Below the pieces are notes generated by a model. That model did no database searches, was not told where the DNA came from, and saw only the letters and a list, made by a program, of their open reading frames with translations. From positions 1-64,000 of the forward strand of contig JAYMTJ010000030.1 of the NCBI GenBank assembly GCA_036897525.1: a stretch of 64,000 nucleotides of DNA. Reading direction: 5' to 3'. Origin of the DNA: Pelargonium x hortorum (taxonomy: Eukaryota; Streptophyta; Magnoliopsida; Geraniales; Geraniaceae). The position numbers and the translations under genes were made by a program. The first letter of the stretch is position 1; each line of letters starts with the position of its first letter. Shown piece by piece: positions 37,074-50,630 of this stretch.

Positions 37074-40000
37074 GTTTTACTACCTGGAGCTCTTTGGATC
37101 CTCCTTTATTCCTGTAGGACTTAGTAACGTAGTGCCAAGAATAGTTATATACCTACCCGATTTCTTTGTTTCACAAAAATGTATAAATACTAAACTCCAA
37201 TGGAATTCAATTGAAATTACAGAAAATTCTGGATCAGCTTCAACTCTCTAAGTCTTAAGGGACACCTAATGATTGATTGTCAATAATCAGTACTCAGGCA
37301 GGACCGGGGGATTTAAATCTTAACTTTAGTATAAATTACTGAAAAGCCCTTCCTCATAAGATGAAGATATAAAACACTTACCAAATATATCTACAAAAAA
37401 AGAGTACTAACTCATTTTGGTGTTATTTAGTCCGCGATCTTGTGTCCAATGCTTTAATTAAAATTGGTGTGAAATCTTTCAAACATACTAAGTTACGGCT
37501 GTAATTTTACAATGATACTTGAGTATCCCATGGGCTTGGCAAATCCTTTCTATTTTGATAGTAACCCGGCATAAAGGATTGAAGGTGAAGGTTTTACCTG
37601 TAATTCCAGACAAGATCCATTATTGGATTGGTATAAAAAAGTTTATACTCTTCATTTTTTCCAAAACTCAAAAGTCCCTAAATAGCCTATCCCGGCAATC
37701 GATTTGTGTACTAAAATGAAATATATCAAGTTTTTTCCTTGCTTTTATTTAGAGGAGTCTCTTTCTTGTGAATAGAATAACTTTTGCATTTTACTATTAT
37801 GGGTTCCTTATATGACCTTTAACTGGACTACAAAAGGATAGAAATGGATCCCCTAGCATTGTAAACTTTTTACACGAGACTCTCTTTCTCAGAGCTAGAA
37901 AAAGTTCATTTTGGAACTTTTAGATGTAATAGACAAAATTTTTGTAGTCAAAAAAAGACTCATGCTCGGAAATCTAATACAGACGATCAAAGTAGGGCAA
38001 CAAGAGGTACAGGTAGCTGCTATTTACTTTTATTTGGACAGTTTTTAATTATAAATATAAATGGAGCTTCTTGGATTTGGAGAGTACAAAAAAACAAATT
38101 AAAGGCTTTTTAACAAGATTCAAGTGTGAACCTTATTTAATTTCAAAGAATTTAAACTAGGATTTTTGTAGTAGCTATAATAAAATTTCATAAAAGGGAA
38201 TACCTGGGTGTATCTATGTACTATTAAGTTTGTATCCTCTTTTACTGATAAACACAAAGGCTGGAGGGATGCACTTTAACTAAACTTCTATTTGTTATGT
38301 CTGTCTGTTATGTTAAGCAGGACTTCTAAAACATTCGTAAAGTAAATAAGGGACGGACTTCTATAAAAAACTACAAACGGTTTCCGTTTTTTCTCCTTAT
38401 ATTTCTAGGCTCGATAGGAATACAAAGGTTGTTAATAAACAAGACCAATACAATAAGACAAGGAATTTTAAAGTATCTTATTATTAGCTTTAGTAAGTAA
38501 TGTAATACAAACACAGGTTTTTTTATTAGGACTAAGTGGGTCTACTAAACTAAAAGAAAAAATTTCAATGTTGCTTGTTACCCCCAGGATATCTAATAAG
38601 CTTCATTAGTAAGGCCGCACTATATACTTACCAAATCTCTTTTCCACTATTCTCAATTTCTTCTTAACCCCTTTAAGAAGGAAATGCTAAGCGTAAATAC
38701 AGAAGTACAACCCAATATTAGTATACCCCAAAAGGCGTGTCCCCACTAGAGTACCTTTTTGAAGTTAATTTGATTTTAGGGATACTATAGAATTTTCTCG
38801 GACAAGGCATAGATATATCTTGTCTCAGATTCCCAGACTCAAGTCAGTGAAAAAGTTCCTGGGGATACTTTTTTTGCCATAATAATTAAAGACACCTAAG
38901 ATTACTCAGACTACGAAATAGGAGATCTAAGCACGAAAAATTGAAATTTATTTAAGGTTATAGAGCATTTATAATATAAGGAATTTTATAAATCAAAAAG
39001 AAGTTTTCCAGGTTATGCTAAACTAAAAACTCCCCGCTGGTATAAAGGAAAATACGTCTTAATTTCAGACCCCTTATCTTACGGGACTGCCATCCAAACT
39101 CTCTGCTTTCCTGGGCTAGCTCCAAAAAGGACAGACCAAAGCTTTTTTCTTTAGCCTAAACCTTAAAGGTTATACAAGTCCGGCTATGCTTATATGGGTT
39201 TCTCCCAATCCTAGCGTAGGGTCTATGTTCTGGATTCCTTGAGAGTACCTCTACTCTACACAGTGCAAGCTCCTGGTTTGAAAGAAAAAAATCCGGAGAA
39301 AATGAACCACGATCAAAAGAGTCCCTTAAAAAAGGTTACCGGGTTAACACCTTAGAGTTTCGGTCCAAATTATTGTAGTTATATCCTATAAAGAGGTGTA
39401 CTAAAAAGCCCAACCAAAGGATTTAGTTACTCATTGGACAAAGGCAAAAAGCTCGGGATTCCCCTTTCTATTTGCGATCTGTGGACCAGAATAGATGTTT
39501 TGGAGATTCAATTCTCTTCCAAAATTTCAGTTTCAAGCTCCTCTATACAAGCACAAGCATAAGTATTTGCTGTAACTCTACCCCTCAATTTCTTTTTATT
39601 AGAATGGATTTCTCTAGCACCAAATATCCCAATAAAAGGAACTGCTTTAGTTATGAAATTCCTTAGTGACTTATTACGCTGGGCTGGATCCGGCGGAAGA
39701 AACTAGACTCTTCTACTAATAAATTCTGTAATAGGGAAACTCTTAGTCTTAACAATCTTATGAGCTAAACCCGCTTTCTTAACTGTCTTAATTCTGATAC
39801 TCTTCTTTTAGGGATTTCCTTTGTAGTTGTACCCTATTTTACTACTATATTACCTGTAGAGAAGAGTAAAAGGCTCCGTAATAAGTATAGGAGTTCCTGT
39901 CTTATTCAGGTAGATTCTTTTGTTCCTTGTTTTACTACGGGTAAAACAAAACATATTGAGTATTTGTCAGGTGAAATGAGATGCACGAATATACATATCC

Positions 40001-42119
40001 CAATGACCTCCAAAAGCCGATACTAATCGATCGAGCAGACAAAGAAATCTATTGTAACAAGAAGGGAATATACATACCTTGTACACTCCGAGAGGCACTC
40101 TTAGACATAGACTAGACTCTTACCCCTATTCCTCTTGAAAAGGTTGTTTAATATAATATAATATATAGCAGCAATAAAACAGAGCTACCCCGACTTTACG
40201 AAGGCTTTAACGGAAGTTAGGTCTTTTCTATATTCCAGATTAGGTACTGGAGTCAGAGTAACTCACCAAGACAGAGGTTTTATTTGTTGCCTTTTAGGTC
40301 TATTACTAACTAGAATTGGATTTGAGGCTGGTAGCTACAAGGTGTGAGTTCCACTCGTATCCCACAAACTTCTAAGACTGTAAGAGACTATAGCAGCAAA
40401 GGTTCTAATCCCATAAAATGAATCTTATTTTCTGATTTCTTAGTAACTCACGAGCCTTTATATTATGAATTAACTGCCAAACTTATGTAAATATAGTAAA
40501 TATAGAGGGCTTGCCAAGACAAAAAAAGCAAGGATATTCCTTTTTACATAGTACCTTCTTTATCCTGTTTAAGTTTTTTGTTTAGCAAACAATGCCACTT
40601 TCGTTTAGATATTATAGAATACCCCAGGTTATAGGTACACGAACATGAATCGCATTAAGGTTTCATTAAAATTGAAGTTGGGTACAGAAGCTAAGAAACT
40701 ACTTTCTTATATTTGGTTCCAGATTCAAAATACAGAGAGCTTTTAGGTAATACTTGAAAAAATCTAGGAGTTCTTCCTTTTTACATACAAATTAAATTAA
40801 TGGAACAAGTTATCTTCTTTTTATTGGTTTAAATTTAAATAAAGCCTACTTGAATACTTTAATAATACCTAATTACTCAGAATGTTTCCCCTAATACCCA
40901 TAAAAGTGTACATGGAGAGCTATCAGCAACCTCGTAAGGGCCCTCTCTAAAGATTACGGTACATAAAAAACTAGATCGCACGAAGAACTTAACCTGAGCT
41001 ATTAAAAGTCAAGTTTGGGGAAACGAAACCCTATTTCGAATTTAATGGTTAAGTGTCCAGATCAAAGGGGATCACTAAAAGAGCTAGATTTTATGGATCT
41101 CCGTCCAGTTTTTATATAAAATAAATATGAAAACTTCTGGTAACTCTTCCGAGAACATATAAGTTAAGTTTGAGTAACGCTATTTTTTCTTTTTATCTAC
41201 ATTGTGAGTCCTTTGTTTTTGAGAAATCCTTCTTTTAATCTTGTGAGACTCTAAAAAATTCTAAAACATAGCATAGCTTCTGGCAGGATATTACTACGCA
41301 AGAATCTCCTTTTTTAAATAAAACAGGTGAAAGTTTCACAGTGGTAGTAAAGTAAAGAAACCCTTGATTTAATTGATAAAAAGGTCCTAATTTAAAGAAA
41401 AGACGGGGAAGTCCTACTAGCTATTTTAATTGTACTGACTCCCGAATCTATGGACTTTCGTTGCTTTGAGACCCGGTAGCTGCTTTGCTAAACGAGATAT
41501 GTATTAGCTTTTGTTCAATCAAGAAGTCCTTAATTAAAATCAAGATTTCGTCGAACCTTTAAAATTAGCCCGGATTCCCCGTAGTAAAGGGACTAGAGGA
41601 ACTTACTTGCTTTCAATTGAAAGACTAAGACTGAGTTGGCTAAGCAGACCCTCGTCTTTTCTTTCACTAGCTTGGCCGACTTTAGTTTGGTGGCTCTTTT
41701 CCCGAGAACTTGATGTATATACGGGTGAGTTTCCTTTATTTCCAATGAATTTAGATTTAGGTAGCTACTTGATAGGCTTTTTGAATTGAAGGAAGAAGGG
41801 TTTTGGTTTAATGAGAATATAACTGAGTCTAGTTTTTTTTAATACTTTTTAGTCAAGTCAATAGGCTCAGGGGGATAGGAGGCATAGATAATGCAATTGT
41901 ACCTGGGTTCTCTATGGAGCTTTCTTAAAGTTAGTAGCACAGAACACGGATTTATACCTTTTTTTTTTGATTTCTCAACCCCTTCTTTAAAAGTTTAAAG
42001 CGCGGCGGGTTGAAACGTTTGTAAGACTAGACCGCGATTTGAACCTGTCACACAAATAAAAGCAGAAGCTCCTTTGCTTTCCTGAAAATAATAGAAACTC
42101 ATAAGAAACCCCTAGTAGA

Positions 42120-42133
42120 ATAGGAATTCCTAT
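42120..42133. repeat. Perfect 14-bp palindrome ATAGGAATTCCTAT
   Basis: It is the longest exact spacer-free palindrome of the GGAATTCC subfamily that I measured. It lies in unremarkable AT-rich sequence. Confidence 0.85.
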
Positions 42134-44149
42134 ACTAGAACGATCTACCAACTATGAAGGAACCGGAAACTGTCGAATTAGTGCACTATAGATGAGAAAC
42201 GTAAACCAAGTGACATCCACTTAAGACTATACTTTTTTTTTATAAAACAATAAAGTGTATGCATTTTGACTCTATGCTCAATATTCCTGTATGAAATGAT
42301 TTAGTTGAGAAGAGGGGTATACTGAGAAAGTCTAGTCAATAGCGAGTCCTAAAAGTAACATATTATATACAGTGTAATTGAAGTACAAATAAAGTTTCTT
42401 TTCTTTACCAGAAAAAAAGGAATACCAAGGACTACTATTTATTATAAATTTCTTGGAATCCCTTTAACCAACAAAAAACACTGACTAGAAAAGAAACCTG
42501 TTAAAGAACTTCCTTGCAGTAGATTACTTACTTTTGCTAGAGATACTGGTAAGAAGTAACCCATTTTGGGGGTGTATTTATTAATTATTTATAAGGGATA
42601 TTCCTCTGTTTTATGGCTCTTCTCGTCAAGGAGGTTATAGCCTTAGTAGAGAAATGAGTCCATCCATCTACCCAACTGTCCTACTGTAGTGTAACGGAGG
42701 GCGGGAATGGTAAGATCGTTTTAGTGAAGGCATACATATTCCGGTTGAAAAGAAAAGTCATATATTCATATATTAGTTGATTTTTTTAAGCAAGTTTACA
42801 TCCGGTAGATCAGGGCTCATTGGAAAGAGAAGTCGTAGGTTCAAGTCGTGTTTTCCCTATAGCCAAGATATGGCCTTTCTCTTTTTTGTATCTTGAATTT
42901 CACTTGTTTTGTGGTTTAGTTCGAAGGGTCTTAGGATATAAGGGCTCTTTAGGTTTAGTTAGTATAACAGTAACAGAAGCGCTCTTTCCTGGGGTACTTC
43001 GCTGGAATTGATTATGATCAATAGAAAAGAATATGGGTTGTATTAAATTTAGATCTCGAAGCCAGCTGAATACAAAATATTCAATAGATATTATTCGCTA
43101 ATAGGAGTCTTTTCTAAGTTAAGCTAGAGTATAAAGAAGTTCAAAAAAAGAGGATCCTAGCTATAGTTTTTTACTTGTATTACCAAAAAAGAATTGAATT
43201 ATGGGCGAAAGGGGCTCTTCTTCCTACAAGGAGTTTTACTAAGTTCTTACTGCCTCAACCTCAAAAAGAGCATATTTCAATATGAAAGGCAGAAAAGAGT
43301 CCTTGTAGCTTCCTCCCTCGACAATTACTGAAATTGCCACACCCTTATACGAAGTGAATAGTTTTAGAAGCTTTTATGGCTCGTACTAAAAACTCGCGGG
43401 CTGTACCCCTTATCTCGAGCCGCTTTCTTTAATTTGTATATAAGGTAACCTTTATCTAATAGTTAACATAAGTATCTCCTCTTTTGGTTTGGCAGGAGAT
43501 TCCCAAGGACTCTAGTGTCTCTCAGTTAGTAAGCGTAAAGTTTAATAAGAAACGAGGAAGCATCCACAGATGTCTATGACAGGGCCGAATGCCTTGCTTA
43601 AAAGTTCCTTGGGCGAAACATACCAGATTGCTTATCGAGGAAAATTCTTTCTACATTTCTGTTGTTATAGTATTTTCTTACTACTAGGAGCGGGGTCTCG
43701 AGGACAACAGGTTAGTTATAAAAGAATCCTACTCAATGCCTCCTTTAAGAAAGTTTACAACCATTAATTTTAAACAACGAGAATGAGTCTCTCTACTTGA
43801 GTAGGCCCTGGGAACATAGCTACTATAAGGACCCTTTTCCAATAAAGAGTTCAAGATGTTGCAGTAAAGATTTTTAACTTTGATTAAATGAGTCCTGCTT
43901 ACTTATTATTTGTAGGGTTTTCTGTAGTGTAGCTAAGGGTAAAAAAATTTGATTATATACTTGAATGTGCCCCTATTGAGTGCCTTGATATTCGAGTTTT
44001 GGAAATATGTATGAACTATAGCATCTAAAAAAAATTCAGGGTTATGCCCTTTGTTGAGAATTTCTAACTCTTATAACTAAGTGTTGGCCTTTTGACATTG
44101 TGTATGATACCAAAAAAAACTCCCGAATAAATAATTAAAGATGGGCGGG

Positions 44150-44165
44150 CTGGGGGACCCCCCAG
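44150..44165. repeat. Strong GC hairpin CTGGGGG-AC-CCCCCAG
   Basis: Seven-base arms of almost pure G and C surround an AC spacer, and a G-T wobble could extend the stem by one pair. It is by far the most stable short hairpin seen in the window. No T run follows directly on the plus strand, so it is not a standard Rho-independent terminator in that orientation; on the minus strand the flank is also not T-rich enough. Confidence 0.8.
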
Positions 44166-44870
44166 TAAAGACAGCACTACCCAGTGGAATATAGCTAGCG
44201 TTCCTCTGGGCCGGTAACGATTCCAACAATATACATAGAGAGAAATTCTAAAAATATTGAAGAAAGAACTCAAAATTGAGGGATAAAAAAGAAATGAATA
44301 ATGCAAATGATTTTAATCGAAAACCTTTCCTCGAAGTTATTAATATTAAGCGGAGCCCCTGTTCAGAATTCTCTGTCCTATGGTATAAGTTATTAAAGTA
44401 GTAAACTTCACTGGCCCAGTCTAGAATGAGGAAATGCTGTTAACTAAAGAGTTGTGGTGAATATGTGGAGTCTCCATGTAGTACCGCTTTAAGCTTTTGA
44501 GTTCCTGAGACATTATTCGAGTCGGATCCTTTTTTGTACTATATTTTCAGAGGTGTTTGGCTTTAGCTCGAATCTAATATGTTAAGGAGGGGTCCAAGTA
44601 TCGATTATTTTTTATTCCTTTTGCCTTAGTCTGAGTTATTGGATATTCGTTACACAAGATATTTTTCTAGGACTTTTTTCTGTATGAAATGAATATATAG
44701 TTATCCCCTCTCTTTATTATTCGCTGAGAAAACATTAAGGGAATCGCTCCTTAACTTAAGCAGTTTTGGTATGTCGAGGGGCTCAAAAACATAGCAACCA
44801 GGTTTACGCTTGAACAATATTACAATATCCCTCCTCTATCACCGATAAGCGGATGAGTAGTTGCGCTTTG

Positions 44871-44898
44871 ACAAAACTATAGTATAGTATAGTTTTGT
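44871..44898. repeat. AT-rich inverted repeat with 11-bp arms
   Basis: ACAAAACTATA (44871-44881) and TATAGTTTTGT (44888-44898) are exact reverse complements separated by GTATAG. The centre is itself a TATAG repeat. It could extrude as a cruciform. No gene flanks it. Confidence 0.85.
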
Positions 44899-44969
44899 AT
44901 AGTAGCTAATTAATCGCATTTTCCAATCCCTTAGATTCTAAGCTTTGCTGTTAACTAGATTTGTTCATA

Positions 44970-44982
44970 TTAGGGGCCCTAA
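44970..44982. repeat. Dyad TTAGGG-G-CCCTAA
   Basis: Six-base arms surround one G. It shows the AT-tailed form of the dyad family with the arms extended into flanking TTA/TAA. Confidence 0.8.
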
Positions 44983-47329
44983 AAGTCAATCTATTTTAGA
45001 CTTTCCTATTCTGCAAGGATTCCCTTTGGTTATGACACCCCCTTGAGTTCTTTGTAACTAGACTCTTATTCTGCTTCTTTTTCAGAGCTATTGTATTTTG
45101 TAATGAGAGCTTTTCTAGTCTTATGAGCTATACTACTTGTCTTATGGAGCTTCTTGTTGCTGCAGCCTGTAGCTATCCTTATATTCCCTATTGGATTCGT
45201 TTAAGCTTCAGATTTCACAAAGACCCTTTTAGTCGATAATTAAATATGGTAAATCCAACACTTTAATTTTAATCAAGTCAAATGGTATAAGCGGATAAAT
45301 GTTATTTATTTTAAGAACTTTGTTTGCTAATGGTTCCTTATTTATGATGGTATAGCACGAATTGTTAAGGGTTTCCCAAGGCAAAGAAGGTCGATGGCAC
45401 TAGGCCAAGTCAGTGTAGCCTTGATAGCAAGCTGAGAACTGAATCTTTGTTTCCTTAATTAAGTGTCTGTCTAATTGAGTCAAAGCTATCCTTTTGTCAA
45501 AGGTTTCTTCATGAGTGTGGCTCGCTATTCCCTCTTATTCTTTCTTATACAGCAGCAATTAGGCAAAGTACTTGATGAAAGTAAACGTACAAATGGCAAT
45601 TCCCGGAAGGATCTATTTAATGTTACAAGTTTTTTATATTCCTATGAGCCAGGATCAAGTGTCAAATAGTAAAGAGTAAGTTTTTCTTTCCTTAAATTGC
45701 TTAGATAAGACTCAAGCTTCGGTACAGTAAGATCCAGAGAAAAATAGGAAAAAAGTGACTGTCTAGAATGTCTTGGTTACCCCGTACCCCGTAAGATGTT
45801 TGTTTTAGGCCTTTAGAGTCAATTGTAGACACAGGAACCCCTTATCAAAGTATTAAATCTAAATAGCAACCCGTTACGTTTCTTTTTGTATCATTATTCT
45901 TCAATAAATGCACTGAATAACATACATGGACACTTTCCTTTATTATACTAGAAAAAGCATCCTAAATTTAGGAGAACACTTCAATTACTCAACCGGAAAA
46001 CCGCTTACTAGTCTTAATACTTGACTGCGAAGAGTACAACTATATTATTTCTACAGGGATTTTGGAAGTTGCCTAACAACCTGTTTTGTTTAAATCAAGC
46101 TAGATGTATTAATAACTTAAAGTTTTTAAAAAAGCATTTGCTTAAAATTAAAATAAAAGGTACTTAGAGTTTTCCTGGTATGTAGTGAACCTAATTACTT
46201 TTAGATCTAGAATGGCTTGCCTTGCAAAGGATTGTAGTACCAAAAAAAATTGAGAGAGATATGGGTGCCTTTTCGAAAGACAGTTGTGTACTAAAAACTT
46301 TAAGTCGAGATTTCATTTCGCTATAAGTGTGGGAAACTTATTAAACCTTTTGATAAAGTCCCTAGAAAGAAATCAAATTTTAAAAATGCATAAATGCTAT
46401 TTTACTGCCTAGAGAACCCTTCGGTATTGCTCAGCAGAGCCCCACACTCTCTAGAAGTTTGATTGCCGCATATTTATGAGTAACAGGTTTCTGCTCTTTT
46501 TAAATAGAAAAAGTAACACTTAACGGCATATCTATTAGGAGTTTTTTCTATTCGATTAAGAAATTATTCTATAGCTCTTTAAAATCTTATACCTTAACCA
46601 AAAAGAATTACTCCATAATGAGCAAGTACCCGCTCGACCTCGTTCTTTGAATCTCGAATACTTATGCCAACTTCTTTGTTCTAATATAACTATGATCTGT
46701 TTTACCGCTAAAAGAGTTGTCTTGTTTTGCTTACTTTTCTTAAATAGGAGTTTCTAAAGAAGAAAGTTCTATATTTTAGCCTTTAAACCGAGTTTAGGTG
46801 TTATGGGAGATTAGAACTCTTGTATTCCTGTATTCTACCCCAGTAGCAGTAGTAAGTAGTAAGTAAGTGGGTGCCCTATCGAAAGTCCTTGCTTGTGCGC
46901 ATGCCTTATTAACTTACCGGGGTCAAAGAAACTCTAGAATCTCTAAATAGGAATCTAGAATTGAAGTACTGCGATTCCAAAAGGGGGTTCCTAATTTGCA
47001 CAAGGAAATCCTAACGAGAAACTTGGGTCTATAAACCTAGGAAATGTCGACTCAAAAAGGGCCTAAAACGTACAGAAGGAGTAGGGCATGTACTGAAAAG
47101 GACTTTTGTGTAATCTGTTTTATTTAAAAGAAGAGTCAGAAATCTTTCTGGACTATGGGCGGGCTGTTTACTCCTAATTTATGATCTTTCTATGAAATTC
47201 TAAGTAACCGGTATTTCAAAGTGAATTTTCTATTAGTAGAAAAAGTCTCCATATCGAGCTTACAAAGAATTTACCGGGGGAGAAGCGTATTATTCATTTA
47301 TTTAGACTTAGTTCCTTTGACTTTCAATT

Positions 47330-48310
47330 TACTTACTGAAAACCAGGAACCTCAATAACTGAAAGAATTCGCTAATCTGAAACCTAACAATATCCATCCA
47401 CAAATCCCAAGCTAATACTGGGTCGAACAATAGGCAAATACCTCGTGTACATGAACTGGAAAATCCCTAGAAAACACAGGCTAATATAAAGTCAATCCCT
47501 GAAGCTAGTCCTATGGTCCAGGCTAATACCAAGGCAACTCCCTAACTAGGATAGGAACTCCCTCTTGCTCTTGAAGAAGCCGTACCTTACTCTTTATGAC
47601 AGTTCTTCCTTAACTTTCTTTTATTATGGATCAGGAGTCTTTAAGTTAAGAGCTGTACCGGATATTGGGGCTTGTTACTACACCCAAGAGTCTACAGAGG
47701 GATAATATTTATTAGTTGCTAGGATTGTTTGTATAGGAATAGAGTTTAAAGTACTTTGTTTTTAAGGGTCCTCTAGTTTTCTGTAGCTTATTGTTTTGGA
47801 GGAGGAGAACCCTATACTGTAGAGAGAGCATCAACCTTCCCAACTGAAGCGTAGCGTAGGAAGGGTGACTTGTGTGCAATATAGATAGTACATGATAAAT
47901 ATCTCCGCACATTAACAGCACACAAGGACTGGAGCTTACTTTGACTTGTTTTCTTTGAAGCTAAAGCCGGACGAGCAAGATCATCAGTACGAGCCATAGC
48001 AAGCAGACACTGTAGTTGAAGCACGAGCCCTCGTTGTTGAAACTAGATCAGAACGAGCAAGAGCTGTAGTTGTAGGAGACCCAACCAGGCAGTCCCCCAT
48101 ACCCTGTCAATACCCAGTACAGTAGAAGATAGACCCCGAACCTGTGTGTGTACCTACCAGTGGTGCTCTAATGTCTCCGGCTAGGAAGGGTTGCATTTAT
48201 GCTTAGACTCTACACACAGCTATTACTTCCATCGACTGATTGACTTTATGCTTCTATCGACACCGACGGTTCCTATAGCCAGCCACACTAGCTCTGATCT
48301 GATTGATTGG
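47330..48310. other. Higher-GC island with ACGAGC repeats
   Basis: A/T runs are scarce. The left end is C-rich on the plus strand (16 C to 6 G in 47341-47400). ACGAGC occurs at 47971, 47989, 48023 and 48053, with TGTAGTTG words at 48011 and 48065, and GCTAATA phrases repeat near 47412, 47481 and 47523. Two overlapping minus-strand frames of 69-70 codons fall here, but they overlap in different frames and match no family. The island may be inserted DNA of other origin. Confidence 0.45.
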
Positions 48311-50615
48311 ATTGGTTGGTTCCTACTTAAAAGCAATTGTACTAAATATATGTAAAAAAACCAAGGGACAATTTAGACCTTGGAATTTTGAAGTAACTTA
48401 TTATAATTATAGGTGGAAATTTAGCATTATCTCGTACATCTTGCTTTTAAAAAGAAAAGGACTAGTAGCAAAAGAAGACAAACCCTTAAAAGGTAGAATA
48501 TTTTCGGTATTTTATACTCCGAAACAAGAGGCAAAACTGGGTTATCATATACTCGGACAGGTTCAAATCTATACAGGGTTGTTGTTACTCATTTAGGAAG
48601 CTCCCCTTATAAATGACTCTATATACTTTCGTAAATTTGCAAATGCAAAGCAGATTTTAAGGGGTATCGTATTCCGCAGAAAAAGGAAGAGATACGGAAA
48701 GAGGGGTTAGACTTATTAAGAAGCGAACAAGGGTTTCGTAGTAATTCCCAACAAGAAGGTCTTTCTCCTCCCAATTCTGTTTAAGGTTCTAAGAACTGGA
48801 TATAGTTTTCTCAAACATAGGTATTTGCTCTAAAAAAGAAATTCTAACTCTCAAGAAAATAAAATGCAGAAGTCAAGAAGTCCATAAGAAAGTCTAGGGG
48901 CTTGTGCTTAAAGGATGCACTTTAACTTTTAAAGAGTCACTTTGTTAGTGCTTTACTGTATCTGCAGTAAAGCTATTCTAAAAAATGTAAGAGAAATCCT
49001 ATTAATAGAATAGATATTTCTATCCTAGCGAGTAAGTTAAGTAGTTCCGGGGGATATAGAATTAATAGGAATTGAACTCATTATTCTTTAGATACTTTAG
49101 GATAAAAGGATCGAACTTCTGAGGGCTCTGAAAAAGGGGGCTGATAATTAGAATATATGAAATTCCATGGAAATGTTCATACAACTGGGGTTTTTAATAG
49201 TACGTCTAATCGATAGAGAAATCTTTCCTTATTTCCTGGGATACTCTTTATTTTATTTAGCTAAGCTGGGAATCCGCTATCCTGCCTGTATATTTAGTTT
49301 TCCTAATCTAAGAAAGCAAGGGGATTCTAGAATGGCTGAGGCCCCAAAAGCTTAAAATGTACAAAATAAGTCGTCCAACAGTTCTGCTTTTTTTCTTAAA
49401 AAAACGGAGGGCTCCTCTAAAACTTTGCTTATAAAATACAAGGATTCCGCGTGAAGGATATGAAAGGACTTCGACCTATTGCCGTTTACAAGAGAGGAGG
49501 TAACAAGTTATTTCTTATATAAACAAGAGATGCCGGTTCTTTAAAGGGGCGAAAAAGTTTCGCGAATATGTAGAGCTCTAGTATATATATAATTAGAATA
49601 GGGCAAATAAATGTCTTGCAAGCACTATGAAAGGAACTCCTACAAGCCTGGGTAAAAGTAATAGATATTTTGAATTAATAAAACAAACATTTATAGGTGT
49701 ACAAACTTGATTTAGCTCCTTGTAGGGCCCCACTGACCCCCTTTACAAGGGTTCCTGTTTAGTATAGAAAGACGCACTTGACTACATATAGTTAAAACTA
49801 TTTTGATAGAAGGAAGACTTCGGATATCCCTAGAATTTATGAATATTGCACCCCTTTAACACGTATACTATTATGCTTTGTAACTCCGTGCTTTTGAAAC
49901 TTCTTACATGTATTTACCTACTCTACAGTATCTGCCGTTGCTAGCGCTAAAACCTATAAGCTTTAGAGGGGCCCTTAAATGAAATCTTTGGCGCTTTTCT
50001 ATAATTCTATAATAAATTACAGAATAAGGCTTTAGTAAACGTTATTCTACGAGTATTTAACTTTCGTTTATTAAGAAGAGCTCTCCCGGGAATTTTTTGG
50101 GGGGACAACAACCTTAAAGAATAAGCTTCTTAAAACACTAAGTAAGCCCAGCCAAGCTATGTTACTTCCTAAAGGAGGGTTTTTTTCTGTTTCAAACAGT
50201 GGATTTGTAGAACGGAGTTTCGGTTATAATAAAAGGGGTAAAGTAATCAGCCTTTATAAGGATGCTATATAATTTTATTCTTACTAATATACTAGTAACT
50301 ACATGATAAATGACTGTGAAGATATCCTCTAATTTACCATCAGTCATAAAGTCATCAAATCTCTTTTTAGACTTACGCTTTCTTTATCCGTTCTACCAAT
50401 TTGTTATACTGACGACGAAATGGAACTAATACGGACACCAAACAAAAAAACAAAAGATTGCTCTGTGACATAAAACGAATTAACATACTTTTTAAGTATC
50501 CCACACTGATGAAATCCAAGGTCTCGTTTGATAGAGTAAAACTGCAGGAAATCAAAGCTTCTCAAAGAGTCAATTTTAATACTTACGGAATTCCTTTCCA
50601 AACTCTTATCTCTTT

Positions 50616-50630
50616 CTACTACTACTACTA
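50616..50630. repeat. (CTA)5 microsatellite
   Basis: Five perfect CTA units; the only trinucleotide microsatellite of this length noticed in the window. Confidence 0.85.

Larger units (their letters stand above)
32400..47330. other. Long gene-free AT-rich background
   Basis: No frame exceeds 80 codons (44064-44306, minus), and none is recognisable. T-loop-like strings at 32841-32851 (plus) and 42036-42046 (minus) lack pairing stems. The block holds the most GC-rich dyads of the window, at 44150-44165 and 44970-44982, an AT-rich hairpin at 44871-44898, a G9 run and a 15-bp tandem duplication. I see no promoter or terminator that can be tied to a gene. Confidence 0.5.

Noticed and set aside
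26338-42225. Possible short repeat pair (GAGAARCGTAAACCAAKTGAC at about 26338 and 42196)
   Set aside because: About 22 of 25 bases match, but many partial matches of this length are expected within 64 kb and the flanks diverge at once.
42803-42857. Initiator tRNA-Met-like string (GGTAG...GGGCTCATT...GTAGGTTCAAGTC)
   Set aside because: The T stem keeps 4 of 5 pairs with wobbles, but the anticodon stem fails when CAT is placed correctly and there is no acceptor partner.
36650-45260. Shared 14-mer TAAATCCAACACTT near 36650 and 45247
   Set aside because: I estimate dozens of chance 14-mer coincidences in a window of this size and composition.
48303-48596. 97-codon plus-strand frame with Lys-rich, natural-looking composition
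   Set aside because: TTG start, no known motif, straddles a compositional boundary, and length is expected by chance.
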